Assembly: GCA_946406275.1 (NCBI GenBank)
Contig: CAMJJZ010000047.1
Coordinates: forward strand, 1-8,774
Reading direction: 5' to 3'
From: an uncultured Bacteroidales bacterium
GTDB taxonomy: Bacteria > Bacteroidota > Bacteroidia > Bacteroidales > UBA932
Length of the DNA stretch: 8,774 nucleotides
Part shown: positions 6,071 to 8,774 of the stretch, one piece after another
Position numbering within the stretch: the stretch's first letter is position 1
How the letters are laid out: each line of letters opens with the position of its first letter
Position numbers and translations under genes: made by a program
Notes under the pieces: generated by a model
Seen by the model: the letters and a program-made list of their open reading frames with translations, nothing else
Databases searched by the model: none
What the model was told of the DNA's origin: nothing

Positions 6071-6739
6071 TCACGCCTTTTTGCGGCCGCCGAAAATACG
6101 CTCCACCCAGGGGTCCGTGACTTTCATGCAAAGGCCCGTGAGAATGGCCTGTATCACGGTTCCTTCACGGATTACCACGGTTTCTCCGTTACCTGTAAAT
6201 AGGCCGAAAAATATAAGGGCAAGGACGATGGTTATGGCCACCAGGGCCACGTCCATGATAACTTTCACGGTGCCGAACTTGGCGCCGGTGCGTTCCGTGA
6301 TTATGTGGAGGCAGTTGTCCGCGGGGAGGATCCAGCCCTGGCCCACCACCTCAAGGCGTATGCCCACAGCGGTGAGCACCACAGCGGCAAGGCATAGCAG
6401 GATCTGTACCCAGTAGTTGGTGGCCGGCGCCTCAAGGGCGTCGAACAGCCACACGGCGCCGTCTACCAGATAGCCAAAGATGAATATGGGCAACACCTGC
6501 AGCACATGCTTCCATGTGAATTCCTTCTTGAGGATGAATGCCTGCACCACAATGAAGAGCAGGTTGAATCCCCATGTGAAGGTGCCTATGGAGATGTGCT
6601 CGAACCGGAGCGCCAGCACTGTGGGTATGCAGGAAAGCGGAGCTATTCCCAGGTTGGACTTAATGGAAATGCCAACGCCCAGGGCCACTACAATGAGCCC
6701 CAGGGTGGATATTCCGTATCTTCTCAGGAAGCCTTTCAT
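6071..6739 (-). CDS. YczE/YitT-like integral membrane protein (DUF6198 type)
   Basis: This 222-residue protein sits in the cytoplasmic membrane, with about five to six hydrophobic segments near residues 9-27, 32-45, 52-70, 78-99, 109-128 and 158-181, and a shorter one near 193-208. The N-terminal LGVGISIKSNLGIAPLSCIP (14-38 region) and the following ISIGTFTWGFNLLFIVVQ (49-66) are characteristic of the COG2364/YczE group of YitT-related proteins. Molecular function is unknown; transport is often guessed but not shown. The C-terminus ends in a basic GGRKKA. Its ATG overlaps the stop of the RsmF-like gene by four bases (ATGA), which implies translational coupling with that gene rather than a promoter of its own. 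The reason for pairing a membrane protein with an RNA methyltransferase is not evident. Confidence 0.85.
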   Translation of the reverse strand: MKGFLRRYGISTLGLIVVALGVGISIKSNLGIAPLSCIPTVLALRFEHISIGTFTWGFNLLFIVVQAFILKKEFTWKHVLQVLPIFIFGYLVDGAVWLFDALEAPATNYWVQILLCLAAVVLTAVGIRLEVVGQGWILPADNCLHIITERTGAKFGTVKVIMDVALVAITIVLALIFFGLFTGNGETVVIREGTVIQAILTGLCMKVTDPWVERIFGGRKKA

Positions 6740-7878
6740 ATGTTCATTCTTATGCGGTTAGCTTTGGGATAGAGGTTGTTGCAGCGGGAGCCTATGTTCT
6801 TTGCCGGCCCCAGCGCCTGGCCTTTATAAGTAATGGTAATCATGCCAAGCGGCGTACCTTCCGGTAGCCGGAGGGCGTCCCCGTGAAGGTAGTGAAGGGC
6901 CGTTTCACGGTCCACGTCCACTTCCTGGTAGCGTTCAACGCCGGTGGCGGGCCTTTCCGCCTTGAAGAGAAGGAAAGGATCTGCCATGCGGGAGGGAGCG
7001 TAGTCCCCGTGCTTTCGCAGCGCTGCCACGTACTGACCTTCCCCGGGAACCAGGCCCGGTAGCATTGCGTAGCCGGAGCCAAGGTGCAGGGCGGGAGCCA
7101 TGGTCCCAAGGTCCAGGACATCGGCCCCTAGCTCAGAGACTATCCAGGCCACGGTATCCTCGTTTTCCAGGTGGTTGAAGGTGCAGGTGGAATAGATTAG
7201 AATTCCGCCTTCCTTGAGGGTGGGCCAAATATCGGCCAGAATCCTGCGGGAACGGGCGGCGCAGAAGGCGGGAAGGTCCGGGGTCCAGTCCTTCACGGCC
7301 TCCGGGTCTTTCCGGAACATACCCTCTCCGGAGCAAGGTACGTCGGCAAGGACGATGTCCCATAGCGGCGCAGTCCCGAATGCCGACGGATCCCGGCTCA
7401 CGGTGCCCACGCGGTCATCGGCCCAGAGGCGGACGTTGTCCCGGAGGACGTGGTAGCGGGCACGCATCACTTCGTTGGAAAGCAAGGTAAAGCGGTCTCC
7501 GAAGCGCTCCCTCAGTGACGATGCCAGGTCCGTGGTCTTGCCTCCCGGCGCGGCGCAGAGGTCCAGCACCTGCACCCCGGGGCCAAAGCCCTCCAGCACC
7601 TTCCGGAAAACCTGCCCCACCATCATGGCGGAGCTTTCCTGCACGTAGTAGCACCCGGCGTGGAAAAGCGGGTCCAGCGTGAATGAAGGCCGATTTTTAA
7701 GGAAATACCCGTACGGGCTCCAAGGCACCGGCTCCGCGTCCGGGAAGGGGCATTCCCGCAGTTTGGAAGGGTTCAGCCTTATGGAAACCGAAGGCTCCGT
7801 CTCCAGAGCCTCCAGCACCGCGGCGGCGTTGCCGCCCACGGATTCTTCAAGTAAGGATATGAACTCCGGCCTAAACAT
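6736..7878 (-). CDS. RsmF/NOL1-NOP2-Sun family RNA (cytosine-C5) methyltransferase
   Basis: The enzyme transfers a methyl group from S-adenosylmethionine to C5 of a cytosine, probably in 16S rRNA as for RsmF, though a tRNA target cannot be ruled out. With the start at 7878 it has 380 residues. Seen in order: an N-terminal VSIRLNPSK segment (31-39), motif I LDLCAAPGGKTTDL (105-118) for cofactor binding, motif IV DVPCSGEGMFRKD (179-191) with Cys182, motif VI IYSTCTFNHLENE (228-240) with catalytic Cys232, and a C-terminal RsmF-like domain ending in AKNIGSRCNNLYPKANR (359-375). Both conserved cysteines are present. It is shorter than E. coli RsmF but normal for Bacteroidota. The in-frame ATG at 7899 would add seven residues and a larger overlap; MFRPEFISLLEE is the family-like N-terminus, so I prefer 7878. 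It overlaps the upstream SRPBCC gene by 8 bases. Confidence 0.9.
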   Translation of the reverse strand: MFRPEFISLLEESVGGNAAAVLEALETEPSVSIRLNPSKLRECPFPDAEPVPWSPYGYFLKNRPSFTLDPLFHAGCYYVQESSAMMVGQVFRKVLEGFGPGVQVLDLCAAPGGKTTDLASSLRERFGDRFTLLSNEVMRARYHVLRDNVRLWADDRVGTVSRDPSAFGTAPLWDIVLADVPCSGEGMFRKDPEAVKDWTPDLPAFCAARSRRILADIWPTLKEGGILIYSTCTFNHLENEDTVAWIVSELGADVLDLGTMAPALHLGSGYAMLPGLVPGEGQYVAALRKHGDYAPSRMADPFLLFKAERPATGVERYQEVDVDRETALHYLHGDALRLPEGTPLGMITITYKGQALGPAKNIGSRCNNLYPKANRIRMNI

Positions 7879-8323
7879 GCGGGGTCCAGCCGCTGGCATC
7901 GAACCCTTCCGGGTAAATGCCGTTGGAGGCGTCTACAAGACCGTCTACAATCTTGTCCAGGCCTTCCTTGATCTTGCCGCCAAGCATCATCTTCATCATG
8001 AGGTTGAGGTCCGCATCCACCTTGATCCAGAAGTCCGTCTTGTAAGGGTCGATGGCGGCCGGATCGAAGTGAATCTCTATGTGGAAGGCGAACGGGGCGC
8101 CGTAGTCCACCAACTCTATCATGGAGTAGGGAACCCTGTTGTGCACCTTTACGCCTATGTTGAAACCCTGCACCGTGGCGGTGAGGGTGTCGTAGTCGGC
8201 GGTGATCATGGACTTCTTGTCTTCCGGAAGCATTGCCTGGAAGTTGCGGAGGTCCACCATGGACATATATAATTCGTGCGGCTGACGGGAAACGGTCCCG
8301 TGCTTGGACGTAATTTCGGTCAT
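7871..8323 (-). CDS. SRPBCC-fold (START-like) protein
   Basis: This 150-residue cytoplasmic protein looks like a helix-grip (SRPBCC, polyketide cyclase-like) domain. It has an N-terminal strand and short helix (TEITSKHGTVSRQPHELYMS, 2-21), VDLRNFQAMLPED (23-35), a run of alternating strands (about 36-105) and a long C-terminal helix (about 106-133) of the type that closes the ligand cavity. The C-terminal tail GIYPEGFDASGW is also hydrophobic. No ligand or catalytic residues can be assigned. Similar small proteins are common in Bacteroidota genomes next to housekeeping genes; the role is unknown. It is the first gene of the minus-strand operon with the RsmF-like methyltransferase and the YczE-family gene, and is divergent from the NUDIX gene across the 8330-8351 palindrome. 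Confidence 0.78.
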   Translation of the reverse strand: MTEITSKHGTVSRQPHELYMSMVDLRNFQAMLPEDKKSMITADYDTLTATVQGFNIGVKVHNRVPYSMIELVDYGAPFAFHIEIHFDPAAIDPYKTDFWIKVDADLNLMMKMMLGGKIKEGLDKIVDGLVDASNGIYPEGFDASGWTPHV

Positions 8324-8329
8324 AATTCT

Positions 8330-8351
8330 TATATTTGTAAACGCAAATATA
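8330..8351. promoter_or_regulatory. Palindromic divergent promoter between SRPBCC and NUDIX genes
   Basis: TATATTTG (8330-8337) and its exact reverse complement CAAATATA (8344-8351) flank a 6-base spacer. Each half is a perfect TAnnTTTG -7 box, one reading toward the NUDIX start (ATG 8359, 21 bases on) and one toward the SRPBCC start (ATG 8323, 20 bases on). Neither has a TTTG at the standard -33 spacing. Each box lies in the likely initially transcribed region of the other, so polymerase should not occupy both at once. An operator for a dimeric regulator is an alternative reading. Confidence 0.6.
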
Positions 8352-8358
8352 GCAAAAT

Positions 8359-8774
8359 ATGCACAAAATCTACTTCGAGAACCGCTGCATCATAATCTGC
8401 CCTCCGGAGGACGAGTCCCTGAGCGACGCCAACTCGGTTGAATTCCACGTTGGAGAGGTCCTGGACATCCATGACCTCGTGCGTATGTTCGAGGTCCAGG
8501 ACACGCTGTCCAAGATTTACATCCCTTCGGACGATGTGGAAAAGACTTACCGCAGGGTATGTGCGGAGTTCAAGGAAGTAACCGCCGCCGGCGGGCTTGT
8601 CTCCAACCGCCGCGGGGACTACCTTCTCATCTCCAGAAACGGCCTCTGGGACCTCCCCAAGGGCCATCAGGAAGAAGGCGAAGACATAGAGATCTGTGCA
8701 ATCCGCGAGGTCCAGGAAGAAACCGGCGTGGACCAGCTTGAGCTCCGCCGCCTCATCTGCATCACGGACCACGT
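8359..8774 (+). CDS. NUDIX hydrolase, C-terminally cut by the window edge
   Basis: The gene runs off the right end; 138 codons plus two bases are present from ATG 8359. NUDIX enzymes hydrolyse a nucleoside diphosphate linked to another group, with Mg2+ bound by the Nudix box. The box is complete: Gly102, Glu108, then REVQEETGV (116-124), matching G-x5-E-x7-REUxEExGU. It is preceded by a strand-rich stretch VTAAGGLVSNRRGDYLLISR (74-93) and WDLPKGHQEEGE (97-108). About 70 residues precede the NUDIX domain (MHKIYFENRCIIICPPED and on), an N-terminal extension seen in Bacteroidota NUDIX proteins of this type; I do not know its role. Substrate cannot be predicted from the visible part. In related genomes I recall such a NUDIX gene lying beside pyrE and an SRPBCC gene, so pyrE may follow beyond the edge; this is memory, not evidence. 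Confidence 0.93.
   Translation, partial: MHKIYFENRCIIICPPEDESLSDANSVEFHVGEVLDIHDLVRMFEVQDTLSKIYIPSDDVEKTYRRVCAEFKEVTAAGGLVSNRRGDYLLISRNGLWDLPKGHQEEGEDIEICAIREVQEETGVDQLELRRLICITDH

Noticed and set aside
6053..6073. Inverted repeat TGAAAC/GTTTCA around the YczE-family stop codon
   Set aside because: The stem is six AT-rich pairs with a 9-base loop and no T-run follows on the minus strand, so chance is a sufficient explanation.
7679..8272. A 197-codon open frame on the plus strand opposite the methyltransferase and SRPBCC genes
   Set aside because: It lies wholly antisense to two genes with clear family features and has no motif of its own.
8329..8772. A 147-codon open frame on the minus strand at the right edge
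   Set aside because: The opposite strand encodes a NUDIX protein with a perfect Nudix box, so this is its shadow.
1..8774. Defence island, prophage, CRISPR array or mobile element
   Set aside because: No repeat array, integrase, transposase, terminal repeats or defence-type gene was seen; apart from the secreted protease and small unknown proteins the content is housekeeping.

Overview
The window reads as chromosomal DNA of a Bacteroidota bacterium, most likely a gut- or rumen-type member of the Bacteroidales. Three things point there: promoter-like boxes of the Bacteroidota type (-7 consensus TAnnTTTG, with a spaced TTTG in one case) just upstream of several starts; a secreted C10 (streptopain-like) cysteine protease ending in BspA-type leucine-rich repeats; and protein flavours typical of the phylum in QueA, DprA, the RsmF-like methyltransferase and the NUDIX protein. 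The DNA is GC-rich and densely coded, with no gap between genes above about 120 bases. No tRNA, rRNA, CRISPR array, insertion sequence or phage gene was seen.

Layout. Bases 1-194 (minus) hold the N-terminus of a kinase-like phosphotransferase that runs off the left edge. It is divergent from a plus-strand group: a GT4-type glycosyltransferase (302-1453), a 62-residue DUF6440-type protein (1486-1674) and a large secreted C10 protease (1704-3719). The intergenic region between the divergent genes carries an inverted repeat. The protease gene collides tail to tail, with a 7-base overlap, with a long minus-strand series.

Read in its own direction, the minus-strand series begins at about 8323: an SRPBCC-fold protein (8323-7871), an RsmF-like RNA cytosine-C5 methyltransferase (7878-6736) and a YczE-family membrane protein (6739-6071). 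These three overlap by 8 and 4 bases and look like one translationally coupled operon. A hairpin separates them from queA (6009-4960), and a strong intrinsic terminator separates queA from dprA (4855-3713). The likely dprA promoter sits partly inside that terminator. At the right edge a NUDIX hydrolase (8359 onward, plus) is divergent from the SRPBCC gene across a perfect palindrome made of two -7 boxes.

Functionally this is mostly housekeeping: tRNA queuosine synthesis, DNA uptake and recombination, RNA methylation and nucleotide hydrolysis. A small envelope or secretion-related cluster (glycosyltransferase, DUF6440, protease) lies on the left. I found no convincing new multi-gene system. 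The points most worth checking are the composite protease and the compact promoter and terminator arrangements.
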